Source: Leptospira sp. (GTDB lineage: Bacteria > Spirochaetota > Leptospiria > Leptospirales > Leptospiraceae). From it: a DNA stretch of 37,575 nucleotides. The translations under genes were made by a program, and so were the position numbers. Positions 1 to 7,547 of this stretch are shown here, piece after piece. The stretch is taken from positions 1-37,575 of the forward strand of contig JAACWH010000050.1 in the NCBI GenBank assembly GCA_009991425.1, in the 5' to 3' direction. Position 1 is the stretch's first letter, and the number at the start of each line of letters is the position of its first letter. The notes beneath the pieces were generated by a model. That model did not search any database. It was not told where the DNA came from and saw nothing but the letters and a program-made list of their open reading frames with translations.

Positions 1-1
1 T

Positions 2-1636
2 CGTAGATACTACAGTCAATTTCTAAACGAGAAGCGTATCTGGGAAGATAAGAATCGAGGTTCCAAATTTTCCACTAAGAACGAACAAAATGAAGTTCGT
101 CTTCTAATGGACACATTCATGAATACGAAAGCCGAAACGCAAATGATTCGTGATTCAGAAATTGTTTATAGTCTTCATAGAAGACTTGCTGATCTCCATG
201 AGCAAAATAAAAATAATGTGCAAGCTATTCGTCATTATACGACAGCTTTGCGTTATAGAAATCTATCTCATACAGAAGAAAGATTTCTAGAAGAGGCTTC
301 TTGGAATGAACTCATCGATCCAGCAGATAGGCAAACAAGAGAAAATCATAAAATAGCATATGATAGTCGAAATAAATCTCTAGAAGATGTGGAAGCAGCG
401 AAGAAAACAATCCATAAACTGGGTTCTGATTTTTCTTTGAATAAGATAACATATAGAGCCTACCAAGAAGAGAAGAAATCTAAGGAATTAGATTTAACAA
501 GAAAAAAAGCAATCCTTGATGAGGCAGAAAAAAACTACCAAGCCTCCTTAGAACAAAATTACGAACCCTATCGTAAGAAAAAATCTAGAGAGGATGCTGA
601 AAATTATTATAAACTCGCCCAGCTTGTTCGTAAATTAGAGGATACGAATAAAGAAAGATTGAAAATAGTCAACAAATCAACATTAATTGGTAGAGGAATT
701 TTCATATTATTCGATTACAAAAGAAATACAGATTTCTTTGCATATGAATATCTATTAGAAAAATCATACAGGATGGATCCGACTTTTCCTGAAGCGATCC
801 TAGAAGTAGCCAAACAATTTAAGATTGATGGCAAAAAGCTGAAGTCTATAGATTATTTTGGAAAATTCATAGAATTAAAATTAGCCGAAGGACAAAATCT
901 ATCTGATACCGATACAGAAGATCTGGCAGACGCTTATTTGAATTTAGCAATCTTGAATTCTGATATTAAGCGAAAGGTAATAGCCGCAGATTATTATGAA
1001 AAATTCTTTGCAACAACCCAAGACTCAAACAAAAAAAAGGCGATTCTTTATGAATTGGGTAGATTCTATGAGAAAATCATAGGTGACCTTGACAAAGCTA
1101 AATCTTATTATGAACAGTGGTTGCAGATCAATCCTTCCGGCTCTGAGGAAAAAGTCGCCATTGCCCAGTACGGAATATCTCTTGCGCATAAGCGTGATAA
1201 GCGAATGGAACGAGAAGAGGCTAGTCTTATGCTCGCATATGAGCAGCAAAAATCTTTGGAAGAAAAAATATCCCAAGCAAAAGACTCTATCACCAAACTC
1301 GAACGAGATATCTTAAAATACAAAAAAGATCTCTTGCTCACAACAAAAGATGATTCTCTCACACAATTCCGAATTTTAAATATACAACTAGATGATTTGA
1401 ATATTGAATTAGACCAATTGAATTCCAAGTCAAAGACTGTACCTCGAAGTAGAGTATTATTACGGTTAGCTGAAATTCAAGAATCGAAACGAGATTTTGA
1501 AGCAGCGAAAACATTTTATAGAGAATTAGTTGAATCAGGGAACGAGGTTGAGGCGAATTTTTCTCTCAAGAGTTTACAAAGAGTTGAAAAGACCCAATCT
1601 GATGGAATCATTCGACCTCATGATAAGCTCTACTGA
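2..1636 (+). CDS. TPR and coiled-coil repeat protein, 5'-truncated by the window edge
   Basis: The reading frame is open from base 2 with no stop, so the first in-frame ATG at 107 is probably internal and the gene starts outside the window. The visible part is highly charged. Counting from the ATG at 107, there is a Lys/Glu-rich coiled coil at about residues 105-185, TPR-like helix pairs at about 215-345, a second long coiled coil at about 370-440, and a final TPR-like unit near 450-490. No catalytic motif or membrane segment is visible. TPR proteins of this kind usually act as scaffolds, and spirochaetes carry many, but no function can be assigned. It converges on the DUF418 gene across a hairpin at 1729-1759. 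Confidence 0.8.
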   Translation, partial: RRYYSQFLNEKRIWEDKNRGSKFSTKNEQNEVRLLMDTFMNTKAETQMIRDSEIVYSLHRRLADLHEQNKNNVQAIRHYTTALRYRNLSHTEERFLEEASWNELIDPADRQTRENHKIAYDSRNKSLEDVEAAKKTIHKLGSDFSLNKITYRAYQEEKKSKELDLTRKKAILDEAEKNYQASLEQNYEPYRKKKSREDAENYYKLAQLVRKLEDTNKERLKIVNKSTLIGRGIFILFDYKRNTDFFAYEYLLEKSYRMDPTFPEAILEVAKQFKIDGKKLKSIDYFGKFIELKLAEGQNLSDTDTEDLADAYLNLAILNSDIKRKVIAADYYEKFFATTQDSNKKKAILYELGRFYEKIIGDLDKAKSYYEQWLQINPSGSEEKVAIAQYGISLAHKRDKRMEREEASLMLAYEQQKSLEEKISQAKDSITKLERDILKYKKDLLLTTKDDSLTQFRILNIQLDDLNIELDQLNSKSKTVPRSRVLLRLAEIQESKRDFEAAKTFYRELVESGNEVEANFSLKSLQRVEKTQSDGIIRPHDKLY

Positions 1637-1728
1637 GATAATTCTGAATTTAGTCTGGTATCCAATGCATAAGATTATAATTAAAAAATTATAAATTCAA
1701 GAATTAAACTGTGCGGGATGTATTTTCA

Positions 1729-1759
1729 AATTAATGTGGGATTCAATCCTACGTTAATT
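1729..1759. terminator. Probable bidirectional terminator hairpin
   Basis: A 13-bp inverted repeat (AATTAATGTGGGA, paired with TCCTACGTTAATT through two G-U pairs) with a 5-nt loop sits exactly between two convergent genes. It is followed by TTTTAT on the plus strand and by a weaker T-rich stretch on the minus strand. It directly abuts the stop codon of the DUF418 gene. Confidence 0.55.
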
Positions 1760-2941
1760 TTATGCATATGTCCACTTCCTGAGTAAGTATTCAAAGGGAC
1801 CAAGAGTAAAATACTTCTTCCAAACGAAGCTAAACAATAGATTGAAACTATAGATAGGCAAAATCAAAAATGCAACCCACTCTGGGGAGAGCTTTGAAAA
1901 GTAACCAAGTCCCCATCCATGGAATATCCAATTGCATATGATGGATTGCATAAGATAATTCGACAGAGACATACTTCCCGCTCTAGAAAGTAGGGTAACA
2001 AATAGATTCTGCTTGATAGATCCAAGGAAAAAGAGACGAATCCATACTAGAATGTAAAGAATCATTAGACTAATTCCTGCTATCGATAGTAGGCTTGAAA
2101 AAAATACTTCAAAGAGAATGGAATCCTGGTTTAATGAACTTATCGCATAACATACATTTGAAATGATTGCTATTATAATCAGGTATCTTTTCTTTCCTTG
2201 AAAGTATGCCCAAATCTTCTCAGGTTGGGAAAGAAGTTGTTTCTTTCCTGCCATTAAGCCAACCAAAAACATAAGAATAGCGGAAGGCCAATTGTAAAAA
2301 ATTAAGAAAGGAAAAGAAAAGTAGTATTCTTTTATTTTTTGTAAAGTTAGTTCATAAAAAGTTCCGAAATGATTCGCAATGGATTCTTTCGTTAGACTCT
2401 CATAGTCTAGTCCATAGGATTCACCAGGAAGATACGAGAGCAATCCTATAATACCATAGCATAGAATTGATAAAATCCAAAAGAAACCCATCCATTTGAA
2501 AAGAGTCTTATCAGATAGATCCTTCATTTGGTATAAAATAAAACCTAAGAGGGAATAGCTTATAAGAATGTCACCAGAAAATAAGAAGTGAGCGTGGATG
2601 ATTCCTAAGATAAAAAGTCCAATCAATCTTCGATAGAATACTCTTTTTGCTTCATAACCTTTTTGGGCGGAGCTATATAGCAAAATAGTGAATCCATATC
2701 CAAATACGAAGGAGAATAAAATGAAAAACTTACCAGTAAAGAAAAAATTAAGCAGAAAGCGCGTAACTTCTGAATTCGTTGAATGAAAGGGACTAAAACC
2801 ATAAGGAGGTTCAGCAAAATAGGGCAGATTCACTGCTAGAATTCCTAATAAAGAAAATCCTCTTAAGAAATCTAAGAGAGCTAGTCTTGCAGCGGAAGTT
2901 TGAGAAGACGATTGTTGATGGGAAGTTTGGATTTGACTCAT
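1760..2941 (-). CDS. DUF418 family multi-pass membrane protein
   Basis: This 393-aa protein has the two hallmarks of the DUF418 (YeiB-type) family: an N-terminal segment LDFLRGFSLLGILAVNLPYF (about residues 23-42), and the C-terminal signature GPFEYLLRKWTY. Between them lie roughly eight to ten hydrophobic helices, so it is an inner-membrane protein. The family is distantly related to membrane acyltransferases, but its biochemical role is unknown. Its ATG overlaps the TGA of the upstream amine-oxidase-like gene (ATGA at 2938-2941), which implies co-transcription and coupled translation. The pair is probably controlled by the divergent TetR-type regulator. Family call is secure; function is not. 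Confidence 0.85.
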   Translation of the reverse strand: MSQIQTSHQQSSSQTSAARLALLDFLRGFSLLGILAVNLPYFAEPPYGFSPFHSTNSEVTRFLLNFFFTGKFFILFSFVFGYGFTILLYSSAQKGYEAKRVFYRRLIGLFILGIIHAHFLFSGDILISYSLLGFILYQMKDLSDKTLFKWMGFFWILSILCYGIIGLLSYLPGESYGLDYESLTKESIANHFGTFYELTLQKIKEYYFSFPFLIFYNWPSAILMFLVGLMAGKKQLLSQPEKIWAYFQGKKRYLIIIAIISNVCYAISSLNQDSILFEVFFSSLLSIAGISLMILYILVWIRLFFLGSIKQNLFVTLLSRAGSMSLSNYLMQSIICNWIFHGWGLGYFSKLSPEWVAFLILPIYSFNLLFSFVWKKYFTLGPFEYLLRKWTYA

Positions 2942-4344
2942 GGTTTGACCTTTTGCGATTTAATCTTAGAAAGAATTTGTTTTGCTGCACTGTAGCCAGA
3001 TCGAATTCCACCTTCCATGTATCCAGGAAATTCGGCAGAGATTTCTGATCCAGCAAATAGTAAATTTGTATTGTAGTTTCTTAGAATCTCCGCAGCGTTG
3101 GGCTTGCCACCATATTTCACAAATGAATTGTAACCGCCTCCGGACCAAGGATGATTGACCCAAATTCCTTCGTGGTATTCGATAGGTGTCAACCAACTTT
3201 CGCCAAAGGCTTGCTTGGTTAATTTATAAGCAAACTCTTTCCTTTGTTCTTGCCTTTTTTTAGAAAGACCAAGTGCTGTCTCAGCACCTATAAAAAGAAC
3301 AAGCTTACCTTGCTTTTGATTTTTTAAGGAAGAATCTATTACAGTAACACCAGGGAAAGCATTACTCACAAAACTTCCACTCCATCCCTCTTTGCGCCAA
3401 AATGGTTCCTTAAAAACCAAAGTAATTTTAATCATATCACCTGTATCGAAACTACTCATCGCCTTTTGAATCGCTTGAGGCAATTTAGGTTCTATTGAAA
3501 TCTTTTGAATGATAGGTGGAGGAACAGCTAGTATAATATAATTTGATTCTATGACCCCCTTTTTAGATGTTGAAATGTACTTAGCATTTTTCCATTGAAT
3601 TCTTGTTATGGGATTGGAATGTATGGGTGCATGCTCAAGCTTTTGAATTAAACTTTCAATCAATCGACCTAGTCCATTCTCACAGTGTAGTTCGTCAGCA
3701 TCTCTTTCTGAATTAAATCTTTTGTACAACTCATAGGTTCCCCGAGTACTTACAAGATCTGGATTCTTACCCATGAGTTCTCTAAACATATTTTTCAGAA
3801 GAATTCTTTTCTCTTTCTCATCAGTCATGGCATCGATTGCCTCAGACAAGGAAAAGTCTTGGTTTGTAGCTTTAGAATCTAATTTTGTTAAAAATTTTTC
3901 TTCATCGATCCATTCATAGACATTAGAATCTTCACTCCAGACTTCTTTACCAGTGGAATTCAAAGAGAAATTTTTTCCTTCTCCATAAACAGGACTATTT
4001 TCGAGGTAGTTCTTCTCGAGTAGATTTATGATTTCCTTCATGTCTTGGTTGAAAAGTTGTGCACCAAGCTCAGCAGAAACTGATTTCTCATTCAAAACAG
4101 ATTTCATCCTTCCTCCAAAGTAGTTTTGGGCCTCTATTAATTGAGCCGAAATCCCATATTCCTGTAATTTCATAGCTGCGGAAATTCCACTTATTCCTCC
4201 ACCAATGACCAAGACCGTGGGGGAGAAATTAGCCTCTTTTTGGTAAAAAGGTTTTGATTTTAAAGAAGAACACTTCTCTAGGGCTAGTGCTAATAAGGGG
4301 AGGGCAGAATATTTAAAAAACGTGGATCTATTCATTTCTTTCAT
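2938..4344 (-). CDS. Flavin-containing amine oxidase / FAD-dependent oxidoreductase, probably exported
   Basis: This 468-aa protein has a Rossmann FAD-binding motif (VLVIGGGISGISAA, about residues 44-57), an acidic residue at E71 for the adenosine ribose, the GGRM segment (77-80), and the C-terminal FAD motif LLFAGSEISAEFPGYMEGGI typical of the monoamine oxidase/phytoene desaturase superfamily. The N-terminus reads NRSTFFK and then a hydrophobic stretch to Cys25, which resembles a Tat signal with the second Arg replaced by Ser. Export, possibly as a lipoprotein, is therefore plausible but not certain. The start could be the ATG at 4344 or the in-frame ATG at 4335. The substrate cannot be told. 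It forms a two-gene unit with the DUF418 gene and faces a TetR regulator. Confidence 0.8.
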   Translation of the reverse strand: MKEMNRSTFFKYSALPLLALALEKCSSLKSKPFYQKEANFSPTVLVIGGGISGISAAMKLQEYGISAQLIEAQNYFGGRMKSVLNEKSVSAELGAQLFNQDMKEIINLLEKNYLENSPVYGEGKNFSLNSTGKEVWSEDSNVYEWIDEEKFLTKLDSKATNQDFSLSEAIDAMTDEKEKRILLKNMFRELMGKNPDLVSTRGTYELYKRFNSERDADELHCENGLGRLIESLIQKLEHAPIHSNPITRIQWKNAKYISTSKKGVIESNYIILAVPPPIIQKISIEPKLPQAIQKAMSSFDTGDMIKITLVFKEPFWRKEGWSGSFVSNAFPGVTVIDSSLKNQKQGKLVLFIGAETALGLSKKRQEQRKEFAYKLTKQAFGESWLTPIEYHEGIWVNHPWSGGGYNSFVKYGGKPNAAEILRNYNTNLLFAGSEISAEFPGYMEGGIRSGYSAAKQILSKIKSQKVKP

Positions 4345-4372
4345 AATTTACATCTTAATTATGGACTGTTTT

Positions 4373-4378
4373 TGTCAA
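4373..4378 (-). promoter_or_regulatory. Probable -35 element (TTGACA) of the amine-oxidase/DUF418 unit
   Basis: A perfect TTGACA on the minus strand lies 29 bp upstream of the ATG at 4344 and 3 bp from the inverted repeat at 4382-4412. The matching -10 is weaker (TAAGAT after a 15-bp gap). A repressor on the inverted repeat would cover or crowd this box. Confidence 0.4.
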
Positions 4379-4381
4379 TTC

Positions 4382-4412
4382 ATTTCACATACAGGTAGTA
4401 TGTATGTGAAAT
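4382..4412. promoter_or_regulatory. Perfect 12-bp inverted repeat, likely TetR-type operator
   Basis: ATTTCACATACA, a 7-bp spacer (GGTAGTA) and TGTATGTGAAAT form a perfect inverted repeat in the 131-bp gap between the divergent amine-oxidase-like gene and the TetR-type regulator gene. Size, symmetry and place match an operator used by the adjacent regulator on both promoters. A shorter nested palindrome (ACATAC/GTATGT) overlaps it. Function is inferred from context. Confidence 0.65.
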
Positions 4413-4475
4413 TTATTTATTAAAGAAAATTTTGCTTGAGTAATAAAAATTCCAATTATAAAATGATAATTCTAG

Positions 4476-5072
4476 ATGGGTAAACTTAAAAAAGATTTAG
4501 GAAAGCAAGAGCAAGGCGAAATAACTCGAAAGAATATTATTCATATTTCTAGGAAACTGTTTGGTAAGAAAGGTTATAATGGAACTTCTACTGAGGATAT
4601 TTTGTTAGAGTTAGGCTTAACCCGAGGTGCCTTATACCATCATTTTGCAAGTAAGCGTGATATATTCTATGCAGTTTGTGTAGAGATAAATAAAGAATAT
4701 TCTATCAATTTGGAAAAAATAGACTGGTTCAAATTAAAAAAGCAATGGCATAAGTTTTTAGATTTAGCAAACGATAGAGAATTTATTCAAATCTGGTTAT
4801 TAGATAGTTATAGCGTACTTTCTTGGGAAGAAATTTTAGAATTAGATGATCTATTTATAATCCAACCTTTGACAGATATTTTAAAAGAATCAATAGCTAA
4901 GGATCATATTCGAGTACTTCATATCGAAGAAACAGCGCAGATCATTTTAGGTATGATTAACCAAGCCTTGCTTGTATTGAGTAAATCTGGAATTAAGGAA
5001 AAATCAACTAAGAAAAAGAATTTTAAATTAATTATAGATAATTACTTAGAGACACTCGAAGAAATGAGTTAA
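4476..5072 (+). CDS. TetR/AcrR family transcriptional regulator
   Basis: This 198-aa protein has a classic N-terminal TetR DNA-binding domain: helix 1 near residues 19-30, and the helix-turn-helix at about 38-57 with the typical segment LGLTRGALYHHFASKRDIF. The C-terminal two thirds are helical, as in TetR ligand-binding domains, and show no recognisable ligand signature. The gene is divergent from the oxidase/DUF418 pair, with a perfect inverted repeat in between, so it probably represses that pair and itself. A TATAAA at 4457-4462 is a possible -10. The stop codon directly abuts the stop of the convergent lipoprotein gene, with no base between them. Confidence 0.88.
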   Translation: MGKLKKDLGKQEQGEITRKNIIHISRKLFGKKGYNGTSTEDILLELGLTRGALYHHFASKRDIFYAVCVEINKEYSINLEKIDWFKLKKQWHKFLDLANDREFIQIWLLDSYSVLSWEEILELDDLFIIQPLTDILKESIAKDHIRVLHIEETAQIILGMINQALLVLSKSGIKEKSTKKKNFKLIIDNYLETLEEMS

Positions 5073-5573
5073 CTATCGACTATAGCGAATTATATCATCT
5101 TCGATATCAATAGAAAGATCAGACTCTAGCGTATCGGCATAATATCCTTCTTCAGGAAGCACTTTGAATTCGATCTCATCGAATACTTCACCCTCATACG
5201 CAATTTTCAATAAATAATCTCCAATCGCAAGACCACGGTAGTAATCTCGTATAACAGGATTTCCTTCTTCTATCGTTTTTCTTCTGAGATCGACTTCTAG
5301 GAAATCTATAGATTTTTTATTTAAAGAAAAATAAAATTCATCATTGGGACTGACTCTTGAATCAAAAACATAAACAAAGTGTATGGTTTCTTGGGGGGTA
5401 AAAAATAAATCCTCTCTTGTCATTTGGAAATCAGTTTGAATCCCAAATTCTCTATCCAGCTCAGTCATACCTTCATCATAAGTCGTCATCCATCCTATTG
5501 ATCCTGAAGGACTACCGCAAGAGTAGAAAAATACAATTAGTAAGAGGGTAATAGAATCCCTAAGAAATCTCAT
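5073..5573 (-). CDS. Putative lipoprotein of unknown function
   Basis: This 166-aa protein begins with a short basic region and a hydrophobic stretch ending FFYSC (Cys19), a plausible relaxed spirochaetal lipobox. The rest is acidic, with alternating strands and no catalytic motif (for example FVYVFDSRVSPNDEFYFSLN). I do not recognise the family. It is likely an envelope lipoprotein. It sits upstream of and on the same strand as the small membrane protein gene's neighbourhood, but each appears to be its own unit. Confidence 0.6.
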   Translation of the reverse strand: MRFLRDSITLLLIVFFYSCGSPSGSIGWMTTYDEGMTELDREFGIQTDFQMTREDLFFTPQETIHFVYVFDSRVSPNDEFYFSLNKKSIDFLEVDLRRKTIEEGNPVIRDYYRGLAIGDYLLKIAYEGEVFDEIEFKVLPEEGYYADTLESDLSIDIEDDIIRYSR

Positions 5574-5641
5574 AGGATAAGTATCGTCGGTATTTTCAAT
5601 TACCTAAATCATTCAATTATGAGAAGGTCTGGAAAATTATT

Positions 5642-5857
5642 TCAATCTTCGATAACTCTTCCACGATCTGTTGCATCTTTTTCCTTGGGATAGGTATTAC
5701 TACTCGAACCACCTTGCATTCCAGAGGGATCCACACGATAGACTTTAAATCGTGAATCTTTCATTGCTTGTGATCCGATAGTAAATGCACGAAAAATTCG
5801 AAAAATCCAACGAAAAAGTAGAAAAAATAGAACAGAAAACAAAATAATACGAATCAT
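5642..5857 (-). CDS. Small single-pass membrane protein of unknown function
   Basis: This 71-aa protein starts with one strongly hydrophobic segment with interspersed Arg (IILFSVLFFLLFRWIFRIF, about residues 4-22), followed by a polar, charged tail. This is the architecture of small inner-membrane proteins that are widespread but uncharacterised. The ATG at 5857 is the first in frame. It is 68 bp upstream of the lipoprotein gene start and could be co-transcribed with it. No function is proposed. Confidence 0.5.
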   Translation of the reverse strand: MIRIILFSVLFFLLFRWIFRIFRAFTIGSQAMKDSRFKVYRVDPSGMQGGSSSNTYPKEKDATDRGRVIED

Positions 5858-5938
5858 ACTTCATTAGACTATTTTTCAATGGCAAAAAATTCTACTAAAA
5901 ATTACTTGCAAAATTCCCCAGTATTCCTTAAATTATAA

Positions 5939-5961
5939 ATTCAGGAATTCCATTCCTGAAT
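5939..5961. repeat. Perfect 10-bp inverted repeat (hairpin)
   Basis: ATTCAGGAAT, TCC, ATTCCTGAAT: a perfect stem with a 3-nt loop, 19 bp from the terminator hairpin at 5981. In either strand's RNA it would be a stable structure. Confidence 0.6.
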
Positions 5962-5980
5962 CTCACATATCAATTCACTG

Positions 5981-6005
5981 ACCCAGTTCGCTGGGTTTTT
6001 CTTTT
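5981..6005 (+). terminator. Intrinsic terminator (TTCG tetraloop) oriented on the plus strand
   Basis: ACCCAG-TTCG-CTGGGT is followed by TTTTCTTTT. The U-tract exists only on the plus strand, although no plus-strand gene precedes it for about 900 bp. On the minus strand the hairpin lies 10 bp after the pgsW stop and lacks a U-tail. Confidence 0.65.
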
Positions 6006-6006
6006 C

Positions 6007-7107
6007 TTAGATAATTAACTCAGTTTCGTTAATTGATTTTCTTTTAACAAAAACCAATAGAGAAATTATTAATATCAATCCGACACTGATAAGCCATAAA
6101 TTGTATTCTTTTTTCCTGAAAATATTCCCCTCGCCTGGAATTGGATTTTTTTTATTTGTAGTTGGTAGGTTGTATTTTTTTGCAAGAGATTCTATTTGAA
6201 TGAAATGTATAACAGGGATATCATTTTTAAGAAAGCGAAGCATAACAGAATCAATATTTTCTGTATCAAGAGGAACTGATTTTATGAGTCCTGGTTTAAA
6301 TGTTTTTTTGCCAATGCTAGTTCCTACAGATAAAGAGCCTCCACCAACATTAATATAAGCCTTGATAGTTGTCTTGGCATTTGTATTATAAATTTCTACT
6401 CTTTTATCAATGCCATCTTTAAAGTTTTTGAAATCATAAATTTGAATTTTATTTCTCGTTATAGATTTTAATAATAAATCTTTACTTCTTTCTGACATTC
6501 CTAGGGCTTTATCCTCCACACCACCTAAAGTTGCATATTTAGATTTAATATTTAGTATCCCATCTTTAAACAATAGGTCTTCCATATCTAGCCATAAGAA
6601 GTCGTGATGATTTGCTCCCCATTGAGAAGAGGCTGAAGAAGTGATAACAATAGGTTGTAATTTTAAAGTTTGTATAGCTGAATATACTGCGATATTGATT
6701 GCTGGAAATGAACCAGAAAGTGCAACTGCTACTGTATCCCCTTGTTTTAATTTAGCTTTCTTGAGTAGATGTATTGCAACAGCTGAAAAATTAGGATTAA
6801 TTGATGTTTGTTTAGAAGAAAGATAACCAACATTACTCGTAACTTCCGAGATACTAAGCCCAATAAGACCAGTTTGATTTGGATCAAAAGTAGAATTTGC
6901 CATATGATTCTTAAGGATACTTTCTTTCTTGATTCGCTTATAAGCTTTTTCTGTAAGTTTAGATGCTAATAATTTTTCTTTAAAATAGGGTTGTTCTCTT
7001 GTTACTTGGAATTCTTCAACAGCTAAATAAAGAAGTATAGATAGAACTGCTACTAATACAATAGGAGCTCGTTCTCGAAGTGGTGTTTTCCAATAAACTT
7101 TTATCAT
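6007..7107 (-). CDS. pgsW: Poly-gamma-glutamate system protein PgsW-like
   Basis: This 366-aa protein has one N-terminal membrane segment (about residues 13-30), a long soluble region, and a second membrane segment near 337-356 ending in a basic tail. The body (GLIGLSISEVTSNVGYLSSK, GDTVAVALSGSFPAINIAVY, INVGGGSLSVGTSIGK) matches the poly-gamma-glutamate system family that accompanies pgsB and pgsC in some genomes. Most of it probably faces the periplasm. It is the last gene of the eight-gene unit and its ATG overlaps the pgsC TGA by 4 bp. The biochemical role of the family is not established. The assignment rests on sequence resemblance and the pgsBC context. Confidence 0.75.
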   Translation of the reverse strand: MIKVYWKTPLRERAPIVLVAVLSILLYLAVEEFQVTREQPYFKEKLLASKLTEKAYKRIKKESILKNHMANSTFDPNQTGLIGLSISEVTSNVGYLSSKQTSINPNFSAVAIHLLKKAKLKQGDTVAVALSGSFPAINIAVYSAIQTLKLQPIVITSSASSQWGANHHDFLWLDMEDLLFKDGILNIKSKYATLGGVEDKALGMSERSKDLLLKSITRNKIQIYDFKNFKDGIDKRVEIYNTNAKTTIKAYINVGGGSLSVGTSIGKKTFKPGLIKSVPLDTENIDSVMLRFLKNDIPVIHFIQIESLAKKYNLPTTNKKNPIPGEGNIFRKKEYNLWLISVGLILIISLLVFVKRKSINETELII

Positions 7108-7547
7108 ATTGAATTAATATCTTCTCCAAGGATGAGGATGAGTATAAATCGAACAACTATAGATATGATACAGAGTGTTGCCAAAGTTTCGATGATTCCC
7201 TGTCTATCATACCATATTGCAATAAGTCCAGGAATTATATAGCCAATCACTTGAAGTTCATCAAGTCTGATGGAAATTTGATTTATAAAAACACCGAGAA
7301 CGAAGCTTATTAAAATAGTTAGCACAGATCTTCTACGACCATATAAAATTAAAAAATACGATAATAATCTAATTAAAAAATAAGTTAGTAATGAGATAAA
7401 AATTGTTAACGCAAGATCGCCAGGTCTGTGTAAATGGAGTGCAAAATATCCAGGAACAATCATTCCACCTGCTACCAGCCCAAAGAATTCTACGAATATT
7501 AAACTTACGAAGAGTCCAAGTCCAATGGATAGAATAATTGTATTCAA
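7104..7547 (-). CDS. pgsC: Poly-gamma-glutamate biosynthesis membrane protein PgsC/CapC
   Basis: This 147-aa very hydrophobic protein is the normal CapC/PgsC length (about 150 aa), with four to five membrane segments. It has the conserved family features GLVAGGMIVPGYFALHLHRP near residues 24-43 and IGYIIPGLIAIWYDRQG near 102-118. PgsC partners PgsB in the membrane polyglutamate synthase of bacilli. The start is TTG at 7547, overlapping the pgsB stop as TTGA, so translation is coupled to pgsB. The pgsW ATG overlaps its own TGA in turn. Confidence 0.85.
   Translation of the reverse strand: MNTIILSIGLGLFVSLIFVEFFGLVAGGMIVPGYFALHLHRPGDLALTIFISLLTYFLIRLLSYFLILYGRRRSVLTILISFVLGVFINQISIRLDELQVIGYIIPGLIAIWYDRQGIIETLATLCIISIVVRFILILILGEDINSI

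Larger units (their letters stand above)
5906..6005 (+). ncRNA. Candidate small RNA or 3' hairpin pair in the 149-bp gap
   Basis: The non-coding gap 5858-6006 lies between two minus-strand genes, yet it contains, in plus-strand order, TTGCAA (5906-5911), TAAATT after a 17-bp gap, a perfect 10-bp hairpin (5939-5961), and a canonical intrinsic terminator (5981-6005). That layout fits a short plus-strand transcript of about 65-75 nt. The alternative is that both hairpins simply form the 3' end of the minus-strand pgs operon. No coding potential is seen. Confidence 0.3.
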
